The notes: generated by a model from the sequence alone, not told the origin. DNA of 64,000 nt from JAGLOK01 sp963677605 (GCA_963677605.2 CAXXDX010000007.1:186001-250000), one strand, 5' to 3'. Shown: positions 15,549 through 24,735, numbered from the stretch's first letter. Translations and numbers: made by a program.

Positions 15549-16642
15549 GCGAAACCAAAAACGAACTGATGACTCTGCCAAACGAAGTGGATGTGAGCGA
15601 ATTTACACCCGAGGAGCTTGTAAAGGTAAACGAAATAGCAGCCTCAATAGACATTTATGACACACAGGCTATAATTGAATACGGAGTCGGTGCACAAACC
15701 GAAATATCCGATTTTTCAGACACTGTATTAGAACAGGTGCGCTCAAAAGATTCGGGGTATGTCGGCGAAGCGCTAAATGACCTTATGGTGAAGGTAAAAG
15801 AAATCGATGTCGACGGCGTGGTATCAGGCAAGCGCAAAGGTCTTTTTGGCTCTGTTAAAAGACAGATACAGAAATTCATCGGAAAATATGACAAACTTTC
15901 TGTTCAGATTGACAAAATCGTAGAAGAGCTGGAAAAAGCGCGCGACACATTGTTCCGCGACATAGAGCTTTTAGACCAGCTTTACGACAAGAACTATAAC
16001 TACCTTAAAGAGCTTGATATGTACATCGCAGCAGGCGATATGCAGATGAAAAAACTTCGCGAGGAAGTAATCCCAGCTGCCCGCAAAGAGGCAGAAGGCA
16101 CAGACGATGCCGTAAAAGCTCAGGAGCTTCGCGATCTTGAGGCGATGGTTGACCGCTTTGAAAAGAAAGTGCACGACTTGAAACTTTCTCGCATGGTAGC
16201 CATTCAGGCAATGCCGCAGATGCGCCTCGTGCAAAACAACGACCAGGTTCTGGTGGAGCGCATACAGTCATCAATATTAAACACTATCCCTCTGTGGAAG
16301 AGCCAAATGGTTATCGCCATCACAATCTTCCGTCAGCGTTCAGCTCTTGAAATACAAAGAGAAGTCACCAATACCACAAATGACCTTTTGAAGCAAAATT
16401 CAGAGATGCTTAAAACAGGCACGATAGAGACTGCAAAAGAAGCAGAGCGCGGTATAGTTGACATTGAGACACTGAGAAAAACAAATGCCGACCTCATCGA
16501 AACTATAACAGAAAGCCTGAGAATTCAAAAAGAAGGCAGCATTGCAAGAAAGAATGCAGAAGCCGAGCTTAAAGTGCTGGAAGGCGAGCTTAAGCAAAAG
16601 CTTATGGCAGCAAAGGAAGACCTTCCCGTTGCATCTGAATAG
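15545..16642 (+). CDS. TelA-family (toxic anion resistance) protein
   Basis: 365 residues, soluble and almost entirely helical with long heptad-like stretches, the standard size for TelA. Family-typical blocks are KGLFGSVKRQIQKFIGKYDK near residue 98, ELLDQLYDKNYNYLKELDMY near 140, and MPQMRLVQNNDQVLVERIQS near 220. TelA homologues contribute to tellurite, nisin or peptide tolerance in some Gram-positives; the mechanism is unknown. It is coupled to the XpaC gene by an ATGA overlap and followed by a terminator. Confidence 0.88.
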   Translation: MSETKNELMTLPNEVDVSEFTPEELVKVNEIAASIDIYDTQAIIEYGVGAQTEISDFSDTVLEQVRSKDSGYVGEALNDLMVKVKEIDVDGVVSGKRKGLFGSVKRQIQKFIGKYDKLSVQIDKIVEELEKARDTLFRDIELLDQLYDKNYNYLKELDMYIAAGDMQMKKLREEVIPAARKEAEGTDDAVKAQELRDLEAMVDRFEKKVHDLKLSRMVAIQAMPQMRLVQNNDQVLVERIQSSILNTIPLWKSQMVIAITIFRQRSALEIQREVTNTTNDLLKQNSEMLKTGTIETAKEAERGIVDIETLRKTNADLIETITESLRIQKEGSIARKNAEAELKVLEGELKQKLMAAKEDLPVASE

Positions 16643-16662
16643 CTGTTTATACCAATGATATG

Positions 16663-16692
16663 AACCCGTCTTATATATAAGACGGGTTTTTT
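16663..16692 (+). terminator. Rho-independent terminator of xpaC-telA
   Basis: Long perfect palindrome AACCCGTCTTA / TAAGACGGGTT with a short loop and a T run. Confidence 0.88.
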
Positions 16693-16779
16693 ATTATATT
16701 AATTGCCTGCCAATTGAAACTATGATAAAATGTTTTATAACATTTAACATACCTTTACGGTTTTGTTACAAGGAGAACC

Positions 16780-18705
16780 ATGTTAGAGAAAGTATTGAGA
16801 AAGCTCGCGCTTATTTTTATGGACGCAGTGTGGGCAATATTGTCCGCCTACGTATCTTTTTATGTTATATTAGGACCACATGTAAAATCAGGCACAGATT
16901 CAGGATGGAGCGACCAGGTGCTGGCCGCATTCCTTCCGGCACTCGTTATAACAGTTGCGGTTGTTGTCGGAATCAACTTCCTGTTCAGACTATATGGCCT
17001 TAAATGGCAGTATGCCAGCATTAAAGAAATGCTTCGTGTTTTTCTTGCCCAGCTTGTCACAAACATAGTTTTGCTTATAGTAAGCCGCATTGCGCTTGAC
17101 AACACAATAGGCTTCAGAATTCACATTATATTCGGAGTGCTGCTTACAGCCGGAATTATGGCTGTGCGCATGAGCTACCGCATACTCCGTTATCTGCAAT
17201 ACGAATATATCAGGGGACGCGGAGGAATCGGCGGACGTATAGTTATTATCGGAGCGGGCGAAGCCGGAACAATGCTCCTGCATGACATCAATAATAATCC
17301 TGAACGCGGACAGGTCGTAGCCCTTGTGGACGATGACTCGGACAAGCACAACGTAAGCGTCAGCGGCGTTCGCATCATGGGCGGAACCGAGGATATAATT
17401 GATATCTGCGAAAATGTCGATGCTACGGAGATTATAATCTCTCTTCCGTCAGCAGACAGCTATTCCATAAAACAAATACTCAAAAAATGCATAAAAACAC
17501 AATGTCGCATATCCATAATGCCCTCCGTTCGCGACATCATGGGCGGAGAAGCGAGCATGAGCCAGCTGCGCTCCGTAGAAGCTGAAGACCTTCTCGGCCG
17601 CGATCCTGTTGACCTTGACGTTCAGTCAATCGCCGGATATATAACTGAAAAGACAGTTCTTGTTACAGGTGCCGGCGGCTCCATCGGAAGCGAGCTGTGC
17701 AGACAGATTGCGCAGTATGATCCGAAGATACTGGTTCTGTTTGATATTTATGAAAACTCAGTGTTTGAACTTCGCCACGAGCTTAGAAGAAAGCACATAG
17801 AGCGCGATATTGAAGTTGTGATAGGCTCTGTGCGCGATGCAAAAAGGCTGGATGTGGTCTTTAACAAGTATAAACCACAGATAGTTTTCCACGCAGCAGC
17901 CCACAAGCACGTTCCGCTTATGGAGTTTTCGCCCGGTGAAGCTGTTAAAAACAATATATTCGGAACTTTCAACACAGCTACAGCCGCCGACAAACACGGC
18001 GTTGAGCGTTTTGTTATGATATCCACCGACAAAGCCGTTAACCCAACAAACATCATGGGCGCCACAAAACGCGTAGCCGAAATGGTGGTTAGCGCGATTA
18101 ACGCAAAATCCAAAACTGAGTTTACAGCGGTTCGTTTCGGCAACGTTCTGGGTTCAAACGGCTCAGTTATCCCTCTTTTTAAAAGACAGATAGAGCAGGG
18201 CGGCCCGGTTACAGTAACACACCCTGATATCACAAGATATTTCATGACAATTCCCGAAGCCGCACAACTGGTTTTGCAGGCAGGCGGGCTTGCCGACGAA
18301 GGCACAATATTTGTGCTTGATATGGGCGATATGGTAAAAATAGATGACCTCGCACGCGATCTTATAAAGCTTTCGGGTCTTGTTCCGGGAGAAGACATCA
18401 AGATAATATATACAGGACTTCGCCCGGGCGAAAAAATGTATGAAGAGCTGATGTTTAACCGCGAGCAGTTAGAGCACACAAAATTTGAAAAAATATTTAT
18501 CGGCAAAGCTGATTTCTACGAGTACGGACAGCTTAAAGGACAGCTGGACAAGCTTAAAACCATCCTTGACGGGGACGACGGCAAAGTTATAGAATATATT
18601 AAGTCGATGGTTCCCGAATACGGCGTTCCAAAGAGCGAAAAAATGGAAGAGGATGACTCCGTCGTAAAGATATACAATCTTAAAAGCAGACGCAGAACAA
18701 ACTGA
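16780..18705 (+). CDS. CapD/WbpM/PglF-like membrane nucleotide-sugar 4,6-dehydratase
   Basis: 641 residues, the long form of the family. Four N-terminal membrane segments (to about residue 125) precede a CoA-binding-like Rossmann domain (IVIIGAGEAGTMLL near 151) and the catalytic SDR domain (VLVTGAGGSIGSELCRQI near 289). The active-site stretch STDKAVNPTNIMGATKR near 418 has Met in place of the usual SDR Tyr, as is normal for this family. These enzymes make UDP-4-keto-6-deoxy-HexNAc for surface glycans. The ATG follows AAGGAG. It is the first gene of a five-gene run whose next gene encodes the phosphoglycosyl transferase. Confidence 0.92.
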   Translation: MLEKVLRKLALIFMDAVWAILSAYVSFYVILGPHVKSGTDSGWSDQVLAAFLPALVITVAVVVGINFLFRLYGLKWQYASIKEMLRVFLAQLVTNIVLLIVSRIALDNTIGFRIHIIFGVLLTAGIMAVRMSYRILRYLQYEYIRGRGGIGGRIVIIGAGEAGTMLLHDINNNPERGQVVALVDDDSDKHNVSVSGVRIMGGTEDIIDICENVDATEIIISLPSADSYSIKQILKKCIKTQCRISIMPSVRDIMGGEASMSQLRSVEAEDLLGRDPVDLDVQSIAGYITEKTVLVTGAGGSIGSELCRQIAQYDPKILVLFDIYENSVFELRHELRRKHIERDIEVVIGSVRDAKRLDVVFNKYKPQIVFHAAAHKHVPLMEFSPGEAVKNNIFGTFNTATAADKHGVERFVMISTDKAVNPTNIMGATKRVAEMVVSAINAKSKTEFTAVRFGNVLGSNGSVIPLFKRQIEQGGPVTVTHPDITRYFMTIPEAAQLVLQAGGLADEGTIFVLDMGDMVKIDDLARDLIKLSGLVPGEDIKIIYTGLRPGEKMYEELMFNREQLEHTKFEKIFIGKADFYEYGQLKGQLDKLKTILDGDDGKVIEYIKSMVPEYGVPKSEKMEEDDSVVKIYNLKSRRRTN

Positions 18706-18723
18706 CGGCGGACAAAAATTTTA

Positions 18724-19320
18724 ATGAGAGAATTTTATCTTAACATTATAAAGCCTGTGCTGGGCACTCTATTCGGCCTTGTGGGCTTTATTGTTTTATC
18801 TCCGCTTATGGCAGCGCTAATGATTATAATATCGCTGGAAAGTCCCGGCGGCGCATTTTTTACACAAAAGCGCGTAGGCAGAAACAAAAAACACTTTACC
18901 CTGTATAAATTCCGCACGATGAGAATTGACGCACCTAAGAACATGCCGACACACCTTCTTGGCGATCCCGATGCATATATAACAAAAAGCGGACGGTTTA
19001 TGCGCAAATTTTCGCTGGACGAACTTCCTCAGCTTATAAACATCATAAAGCAGGAAATGGCGATAGTAGGCCCTCGGCCTGCGCTTTGGAATCAATATGA
19101 TTTAATTGAAGAGCGCGACAAGTACGGCGCAAATGACCTTCGTCCCGGCTTAACAGGGCTTGCTCAGGTAAAAGGCCGCGATGAACTTCCTATTGATGTA
19201 AAGGCAAAATATGACGGCGCATACACAGAAAATGTATCTTTTTTGTTCGACGTCTGGGTAATATTTAAAACAATAACAGCAGTGGTTAAAGCGGAAGGCG
19301 TAAAAGAAGGCAGAAAATGA
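18724..19320 (+). CDS. Monotopic phosphoglycosyl transferase (PglC-like)
   Basis: 198 residues, the short catalytic form of the bacterial sugar-transferase family. One N-terminal re-entrant hydrophobic helix (residues 9-31) is followed by the signature TQKRVGRNKKHFTLYKFRTM. The catalytic Asp-Glu pair is in SLDELPQLINI near residue 98, and VGPRPA and LRPGLTGLAQVKGR follow. It would transfer a sugar phosphate from UDP-sugar to polyprenyl phosphate, starting a surface glycan. It overlaps the next gene by 4 bp, and its position after the dehydratase implies an N-acetylated 6-deoxy sugar substrate. Confidence 0.92.
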   Translation: MREFYLNIIKPVLGTLFGLVGFIVLSPLMAALMIIISLESPGGAFFTQKRVGRNKKHFTLYKFRTMRIDAPKNMPTHLLGDPDAYITKSGRFMRKFSLDELPQLINIIKQEMAIVGPRPALWNQYDLIEERDKYGANDLRPGLTGLAQVKGRDELPIDVKAKYDGAYTENVSFLFDVWVIFKTITAVVKAEGVKEGRK

Positions 19321-20210
19321 AAATATTCGTAACAGGTATTACCGGCCACAGCGGCAGGTTTTTCACTCAAAGACTAATAGAAGAAAATGCAGTAGATGAA
19401 TTTGTCTGCGTGGTACGCGAATCAAGCGACACAAGTGTTTTGGACAGCTCAAACCTAAACATAAAAAAAGCAGTTGGCGATTTAAACGATGTTGAGTTTT
19501 TAGCCAAAAACATGGTAGGCTGCGACATGGTTTTGCACATCGCAAGCATTTTCCAAAGCAAACATGTTATGGCAGCTGCAAAAAAAGCAGGAATAAAAAA
19601 CGCCATTCTGGTTCATACAACAGGTATGTTTTCAAAATTTAAAAGTGCCTCAGCCGAATACATCGCAATCGAAAGCGAAATCCTGAAGATGCGCGATAAC
19701 ATAAACATCACAGTCCTTCGCCCTACAATGATATACGGCACTTCCCGTGACAGAAACATGTATAAACTCGTTTCATATCTCGACACTCACGGTTTTTTCC
19801 CTATCTTCGGACGCGGCAAAAACCTTATGCAGCCTGTTCACGCAAAGGATTTGGGCGATGCATACTATGATGTGATTCAAAACTGGGAGAAAACGAAAAA
19901 TAAGGAATATAACCTTCCCGGCAAGTACCCGATAGAGTATATTGAACTGGTAAGAACTGTAGAAGATTATCTTCAGACTAATACTAAAAACATTAAGTTT
20001 CCCATTTGGATGTCCCTTATCGGTGCCTATATGTATAATCTGTTTTTTAAAAGCGCCATTATATCCGTAGAGCAGGTGCAGCGCATGACTGAAGACAAAA
20101 ACTTTGATTACTCAGCTGCCGCAAACGACTTTGGATACAGCCCGATGACATTCGCAGAAGGCGTCAAGGGAGAAGTAGAGGAATATTTAAACGAAAAAAA
20201 TGAAGCATGA
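19317..20210 (+). CDS. SDR-family epimerase/reductase
   Basis: 297 residues. The N-terminal nucleotide-binding motif is FVTGITGHSGRFFTQRLIEE (G-x-x-G-x-x-G). A Rossmann fold follows with HIASIFQSKHV, a Tyr-containing AEYIAIESEIL in place of the classical YxxxK, and VLRPTMIYG near residue 134, which matches the extended SDRs. Overlap with the transferase gene (ATGA) suggests it acts on the same sugar, for example reducing the 4-keto product of the dehydratase. The catalytic Tyr-x-x-x-Lys is not obvious (Y-I-A-I-E), so activity is uncertain. Confidence 0.78.
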   Translation: MKIFVTGITGHSGRFFTQRLIEENAVDEFVCVVRESSDTSVLDSSNLNIKKAVGDLNDVEFLAKNMVGCDMVLHIASIFQSKHVMAAAKKAGIKNAILVHTTGMFSKFKSASAEYIAIESEILKMRDNINITVLRPTMIYGTSRDRNMYKLVSYLDTHGFFPIFGRGKNLMQPVHAKDLGDAYYDVIQNWEKTKNKEYNLPGKYPIEYIELVRTVEDYLQTNTKNIKFPIWMSLIGAYMYNLFFKSAIISVEQVQRMTEDKNFDYSAAANDFGYSPMTFAEGVKGEVEEYLNEKNEA

Positions 20211-20592
20211 TATTTACACAAAATTCGGAAACTGCTGGGCAAGTGGTGATTTCTCACCATTTTCTAAGAAACTTCTAAAAGAGTGTACATATACTTCATT
20301 TGACTATTTCTATAAAATTAAAGGAAGAGAGCGCCTGGAAGAATTCTTCAATAGTCAGGCAGAGCTTAACCTAAAAAATAATGAAGTTGAAAAAACGTAT
20401 ATATATAAAGGATTTTATCAGAAAACCGACACAGTGTTAAAATCGATTAAAGAGTGCTGTCTCGTAGTCCGACAATCAGATTTAAAAACAATGAAAATCT
20501 TGACATTTGCCAAACGCTTTGGCAAAATATCTTCGATACAGGGCCTTGATCCCGAAAAAGTTAAATCAATCAGAGAACGAAAAATTGGATAG
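20200..20592 (+). CDS. Small NTF2/SnoaL-like protein
   Basis: 130 residues with no signal peptide. The order of an N-terminal helix, FDYFYKIKGRERLEEFFNSQ, and several beta strands ending in KRFGKISSIQGLDP resembles the cone-shaped NTF2-like fold, where 'G-R-E-x-I/L-x-x-F' is common. This is an inference from pattern. It overlaps the SDR gene by 11 bp and probably belongs to the same transcript. Confidence 0.6.
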   Translation: MKHDIYTKFGNCWASGDFSPFSKKLLKECTYTSFDYFYKIKGRERLEEFFNSQAELNLKNNEVEKTYIYKGFYQKTDTVLKSIKECCLVVRQSDLKTMKILTFAKRFGKISSIQGLDPEKVKSIRERKIG

Positions 20593-20600
20593 GTGAAAAT

Positions 20601-20822
20601 ATGGATGAAGCAATTTATAAAGGCTGGCAGATTTGGGACAAGATAAAGTCCGGCAACATAACATCATTTAATATAAGCGATATAATATGGCTGCTTGGAA
20701 TTGGAGTGGTTATTTTCCTTATAGCAAAGATAAGCTTTAAATTCATGAAGGTGGTTCTTGTTGTGATAGCCGTCGCGCTTCTTGTGGGCTTTTTGATTTC
20801 AAGCGGCGTAATACCGATATAG
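20601..20822 (+). CDS. Small membrane protein at the end of the glycan operon
   Basis: 73 residues. A polar N-terminal third (YKGWQIWDKIKSGNITSF) is followed by two membrane segments at about 28-44 and 48-70. AGGTGA lies 6 nt before the ATG, 9 bp after the previous stop. No family recognised. The terminator at 20851 ends the operon. Confidence 0.65.
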   Translation: MDEAIYKGWQIWDKIKSGNITSFNISDIIWLLGIGVVIFLIAKISFKFMKVVLVVIAVALLVGFLISSGVIPI

Positions 20823-20850
20823 CTCCAGACTATAACAAAACATCAGATTA

Positions 20851-20875
20851 AGAGCTGTATGATACAGCTCTTTTA
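20851..20875 (+). terminator. Rho-independent terminator
   Basis: AGAGCTGTA / TACAGCTCT perfect stem with a 3-nt loop and TTTTAT tail, ending the run that began at 16780. Confidence 0.85.
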
Positions 20876-20913
20876 TAATGCACAATTATACTTCACCTCA
20901 GGAGCTTTCCTTG

Positions 20914-20922
20914 TGCTATAAT
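20914..20922 (+). promoter_or_regulatory. Extended -10 promoter of the U32 peptidase gene
   Basis: TGCTATAAT is a perfect extended -10 (TGnTATAAT). It ends 7 nt before the ATG at 20930, and no Shine-Dalgarno sequence intervenes. No good -35 is present, as extended -10 promoters allow. Confidence 0.65.
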
Positions 20923-20929
20923 GTTTAGC

Positions 20930-23221
20930 ATGAATAAGCTTGAGCTGCTTGCGCCGGCAGGGAACATGGACGCCGCACTGCAGGCTATACACAATGGCGC
21001 AGATGCCATATATATGGGAGGAAAGAGCTTCGGTGCACGTGCTTTTGCCGGAAACTTTTCCTATGACCAAATGAAAGAGGCGATAGACACTGCGCATCTT
21101 TATGGTGTGAAAGTTTATGTTACTGTAAACACACTTATCTATCAAACAGAAACAGCAGGTTTTATAAAACATATTGAAAAAATTTACGCACTAGGAGCCG
21201 ACGCTCTAATAATGCAGGATGTCGGAATGATAAACATGGTGCGCAATATGTATCCCGACATAGAAATTCATGCAAGCACGCAAATGCACAACCACAATGA
21301 TTCCTGCCTTTATTTTCTTCAAAGCCTCGGCATGACGCGAGCTGTGCTCGCCCGCGAAACTTCACTTGAACAGATAAAAAACTTCACCTGTGATATAGAA
21401 AAAGAAGCATTTATTCACGGCGCGCTGTGTATCAGCTATTCTGGTCAATGTCTGTTCAGTTCCCTTACATTGGGCCGAAGCGGAAACAGAGGCACCTGCG
21501 CACAGCTTTGCAGAATGAAATACACACTTGAAGACAACGGCGGAAACAGCATAGCAAGAGACGGTCAATACTTATTAAGTCCTAAAGATTTTGCTCTGTT
21601 TGAAGATATTGAACAGTTAATTAATGCAGGTATTACGGGTTTTAAAATAGAAGGGCGCATGAAAGCCCCTCAGTATGTCGGACACATTACAAAAATTTAT
21701 TCAAAGCTAATAGATGATTATAAAAATAGCACCGCGATGAAAGTCAGTAGTGAAGACATTGAAAACGCTAAAAAACTTTTTAACCGCGGATTCACCAAAG
21801 GACATCTTTTAAGTGACACCGGTCAAAATCTTATGTCTGCCCAAAGACCTAACCACAAGGGCTTGCCGGTTGGTAAAGTAATGTCGGTTAAAGGCGACAA
21901 AATTACGGTAAAACTATCCGATACTGTAAACCAAGAAGACGGCATTAAGTTTGAAACAAGCGATACCGGTTTTATTTGTAATAAAATTTACCTGAAAGGT
22001 AAATTGGTAAGCAGCGCAAAGGCAGGCGATATTATAGAGCTTGACGCAAAAGCTCGCGTTATAAACGGTGAAACTGTTCTTAAGACAAGTGATGTTATTC
22101 TAATGAAGTCGCTTGAAAATATCACAGAAAAAAAGATAAAAATAGCAGCTGAATTTAAAGCCCACAAGGCAGAACCGATGATTTTAAGCTTTACCGATGA
22201 TATAGGAAATACAGTTAGTGCAGCAGGTGACATTGTCCAGCCAAGCAAAACACGCCCGACTACCAAAGATGAACTTACTAAAAGCATTTTAAAGCTGGGA
22301 GGAACTCCGTTTATCATAGAAAGCATTACTGCAAACTGCGGCCACGATATCTTTGTCGCAAAAAGTCAGGTAAATGCGGTAAGGCGGGATGCTGTAAATA
22401 AGCTTATAGAAGCAAGAATTAAAGTCCCCGACAGAAGAGTATTGGAGCATGTTCCTCAGCCTGTTTTATGTAGACAAAAAGAAAATGTCATAAAACTTCA
22501 TGTGCTTGTGAGAAGTATGGAGCAGTTTGACGCAATAAAAGATATAGTTTCAGGTGACATTTATACCTCTGATGAAACACTTTATAGAAAACACAAAGAC
22601 AAATGCAAAAACCTTAGGCTCAAAACCGATAAACTTGCGGAATATCCAAAGACTTATAAAAACGAACGCCTTCTCGTCACCGACAACGGCGGAATATATG
22701 ATTACTCCAACAGCAATGATATTGTGCTGGATTATTCCTTAAATGCGGTAAACTCCGAGACAGTCTCTGCTTTTGTAAATATGAATGCAAAGCGTATAAC
22801 ACTTTCTCCGGAGCTATCAATATCACAAACCAGCAGCTTAGTTTATGCATATGAAAGTATAAACGGGCAAATACCACCTGTAGAAGCAATAATATACGCA
22901 AGATATGAGCTTATGGCAATGAAACACTGCATTATCTCAAACAGGGGTAAAACTGATGTAAGATGCGGAAAGTGCGATAAAAAACAGTATTATTTATGTG
23001 ATATCAACGGAAACCGATATCCGATAGTTACCGACAACCGCTGCAACAATTATATACTTGGACAAAAGTTTGAATCTCAGGATATATTCTCATTAAAAGA
23101 ACTTGGCATAAAACATTTCCGTATAGAGTTTTTTGATGAAAACGAACTGCAGTGTCAGGAGATTATAAAAAAATACACTGAAAGTCTGAAACCTGCAATT
23201 GGTAAAACAAACGAAATTTGA
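20930..23221 (+). CDS. Peptidase U32 family protein (long form, RlhA/YhbU-like)
   Basis: 763 residues from the ATG at 20930; the earlier ATG at 20921 is inside the -10 hexamer and cannot be transcribed from that promoter. The N-terminal U32 domain begins LELLAPAGNMDAALQAI and contains the signature EAFIHGALCISYSGQCLFS near residue 160, then the RGTCAQLCRMKY cysteines and KIEGRMKAPQYV. A long C-terminal region with further Cys (DVRCGKCDKKQYYLCD) follows, as in the two-domain members. E. coli relatives include RlhA, needed for 23S rRNA hydroxylation; despite the family name proteolysis is not assured. Confidence 0.9.
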   Translation: MNKLELLAPAGNMDAALQAIHNGADAIYMGGKSFGARAFAGNFSYDQMKEAIDTAHLYGVKVYVTVNTLIYQTETAGFIKHIEKIYALGADALIMQDVGMINMVRNMYPDIEIHASTQMHNHNDSCLYFLQSLGMTRAVLARETSLEQIKNFTCDIEKEAFIHGALCISYSGQCLFSSLTLGRSGNRGTCAQLCRMKYTLEDNGGNSIARDGQYLLSPKDFALFEDIEQLINAGITGFKIEGRMKAPQYVGHITKIYSKLIDDYKNSTAMKVSSEDIENAKKLFNRGFTKGHLLSDTGQNLMSAQRPNHKGLPVGKVMSVKGDKITVKLSDTVNQEDGIKFETSDTGFICNKIYLKGKLVSSAKAGDIIELDAKARVINGETVLKTSDVILMKSLENITEKKIKIAAEFKAHKAEPMILSFTDDIGNTVSAAGDIVQPSKTRPTTKDELTKSILKLGGTPFIIESITANCGHDIFVAKSQVNAVRRDAVNKLIEARIKVPDRRVLEHVPQPVLCRQKENVIKLHVLVRSMEQFDAIKDIVSGDIYTSDETLYRKHKDKCKNLRLKTDKLAEYPKTYKNERLLVTDNGGIYDYSNSNDIVLDYSLNAVNSETVSAFVNMNAKRITLSPELSISQTSSLVYAYESINGQIPPVEAIIYARYELMAMKHCIISNRGKTDVRCGKCDKKQYYLCDINGNRYPIVTDNRCNNYILGQKFESQDIFSLKELGIKHFRIEFFDENELQCQEIIKKYTESLKPAIGKTNEI

Positions 23222-23256
23222 TATAGTTAAAATATAAATATATCTGGGAGGTCAAT

Positions 23257-24411
23257 ATGCCAAACTTTTCAAGCCTTACGCCGCTTCTTGAACACATAAC
23301 TCAAAAAGGACCGTCGGGGTGCGCAGTTAATGTTTCAATCGGAGATAAAACACAATACGAGCACTTCACAGGATATGCCGACGTTCAAACAAAAAAACCT
23401 ATTGACTCCGACACTCTCTACAGAATATACTCTCTTTCAAAAGTCGCAACCAGTGTAGCGATGCTTCAGCTTTTTGAAAAAGGACTGTATCTTATGAACG
23501 ATCCGCTTGAAGAGTATCTGCCCGAATATAAAGACATGAAAGTCGCAAAATACGATTCTGACGGAAAAACATATATAGCACCTGCGGAAAATAAAATACG
23601 GGTAAAAGATATGCTTTGCATGACATCCGGAATTTTATATCCGGGTGAACCGTGCCAAGCATCCGAAAGTATTAAAAATATAATGAACGGCCTTGAAAAA
23701 GAAGGCGCATATGATGTGAGGAAAGTTTCCAAAAAAGCGGGAGAGTGCATACTTGATTTCGAGCCGGGCACACGTTGGAAGTATGGCTTCAGCTATGATA
23801 TTTTAGGTGCATTCGTAGAAGAGCTTTCCGGCATGAAGTTCGGCGAGTACTTAAAAGAAAAGATATTTGAACCACTTGGAATGAAAAACACCGGTTTCAG
23901 ATATACAAAAGAAAATGAAAAAAATCTGGCAAAATTCTATATGTCGGATACTCCCGAACGTTTCACAAAAATGCATCCGGAAGACAACCGTTTCGGTCCA
24001 AGCGGCACGTTTGAAAGCGGCGGCGGCGGACTTCTTTCCACACTGGGTGATTACTCAAAGCTTGCTCAAATGCTAGCTTGCGGAGGAACGATGGGCAGCG
24101 AAAAAATTATAGGAAGAAAATCCATCGAGCTTATGGCAACAAACCACCTTGATTCCGTTCAGCTTAAAGACTTTGACTGGCCGCACATGGCAGGCTACGG
24201 ATACGGACTCGGAGTAAGAACAATGATAGATAAAGCTGAAGGAGGATGCAACGGCTCATTGGGTGAATTCGGCTGGCTCGGCTATTCCGGCACATGGATG
24301 CTGGTTGATCCGAAGGAAAGGCTATCCGCCGTTTACATGCAGCAGCTGTTCCCGAATTTTGAGGAATACAACGAACCGAGGCTTAGAGCTGTGATATACG
24401 GATCGCTGTAA
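23257..24411 (+). CDS. EstB-like serine hydrolase (beta-lactamase/PBP fold)
   Basis: 384 residues, no signal peptide. The nucleophile motif S-x-x-K is in YRIYSLSKVATSVAMLQLF near residue 53. The Tyr motif is in WKYGFSYDILGAFVEELSG near 173, the Y-x-x-x-x-D-[IV]-LG form of family VIII esterases rather than the YxN of true beta-lactamases. The third motif region is GYSGTWMLVDPKERLSAVYM near 345. It probably cleaves esters or small acyl compounds. GGGAGG lies 6 nt before the ATG. A single-gene unit is likely. Confidence 0.88.
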   Translation: MPNFSSLTPLLEHITQKGPSGCAVNVSIGDKTQYEHFTGYADVQTKKPIDSDTLYRIYSLSKVATSVAMLQLFEKGLYLMNDPLEEYLPEYKDMKVAKYDSDGKTYIAPAENKIRVKDMLCMTSGILYPGEPCQASESIKNIMNGLEKEGAYDVRKVSKKAGECILDFEPGTRWKYGFSYDILGAFVEELSGMKFGEYLKEKIFEPLGMKNTGFRYTKENEKNLAKFYMSDTPERFTKMHPEDNRFGPSGTFESGGGGLLSTLGDYSKLAQMLACGGTMGSEKIIGRKSIELMATNHLDSVQLKDFDWPHMAGYGYGLGVRTMIDKAEGGCNGSLGEFGWLGYSGTWMLVDPKERLSAVYMQQLFPNFEEYNEPRLRAVIYGSL

Positions 24412-24503
24412 AGTAACATTTCAGTTGAGGAATCTAATCATTTCTTATGTTATAACTAAAAAATGTATATTCAATAATATGTTATTTTAAAAATATTTTT
24501 TCT

Positions 24504-24523
24504 CAGCCGCTTCTAAGCGGCTG
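24504..24523. repeat. Perfect inverted repeat, possible terminator
   Basis: CAGCCGCTT-CT-AAGCGGCTG, 93 bp after the serine hydrolase stop, followed by TTATTCTAACTTTT. A weak T tail leaves terminator function open. Confidence 0.55.
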
Positions 24524-24678
24524 TTATTCTAACTTTTACGTCTCTGCGCAAGCAGCACAGTGAAAGTGAATTTTACTCGCCATCCGATCACTGCTCGTTA
24601 GAGTGTGGCGGTAAGAGTAAATTCGCGTTTTACATGGGAACCATGAAAATTCATATTGCGATAAGCGTCCTTCTTTTG

Positions 24679-24707
24679 ATACTTTTCTTTGACGTAAAGA
24701 AAAGTAT
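24679..24707. repeat. TACTTTTC-type hairpin repeat
   Basis: ATACTTTTCTTT-GACGT-AAAGAAAAGTAT is a 12-bp perfect stem. The same plan, a (T)ACTTT...AAAGTA hairpin followed by GC-rich sequence, occurs at 62090-62110 and 62430-62449. Confidence 0.6.
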
Positions 24708-24735
24708 GCCCGTCCGGCAGGACAAATCTTTATCA

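Larger units (their letters stand above)
24412..24735. other. Non-coding gap with hairpins
   Basis: No convincing gene. It contains a perfect 9-bp inverted repeat (24504-24523), a longer-range inverted pair TTTACTC...GAGTAAA around 24571-24622, and a TACTTTTC-type hairpin (24679-24707) like those near 62.1 and 62.4 kb. Confidence 0.6.

Noticed and set aside
17748..18506. 252-residue frame on the minus strand
   Set aside because: Lies wholly inside the CapD/WbpM-like gene, Ser/Thr/Pro-rich in a way typical of the antisense of a coding frame, and has no ribosome site.
24571..24622. Possible tRNA or small RNA in the gap after the serine hydrolase
   Set aside because: There is an inverted TTTACTC/GAGTAAA pair, but no cloverleaf, promoter or terminator arrangement.
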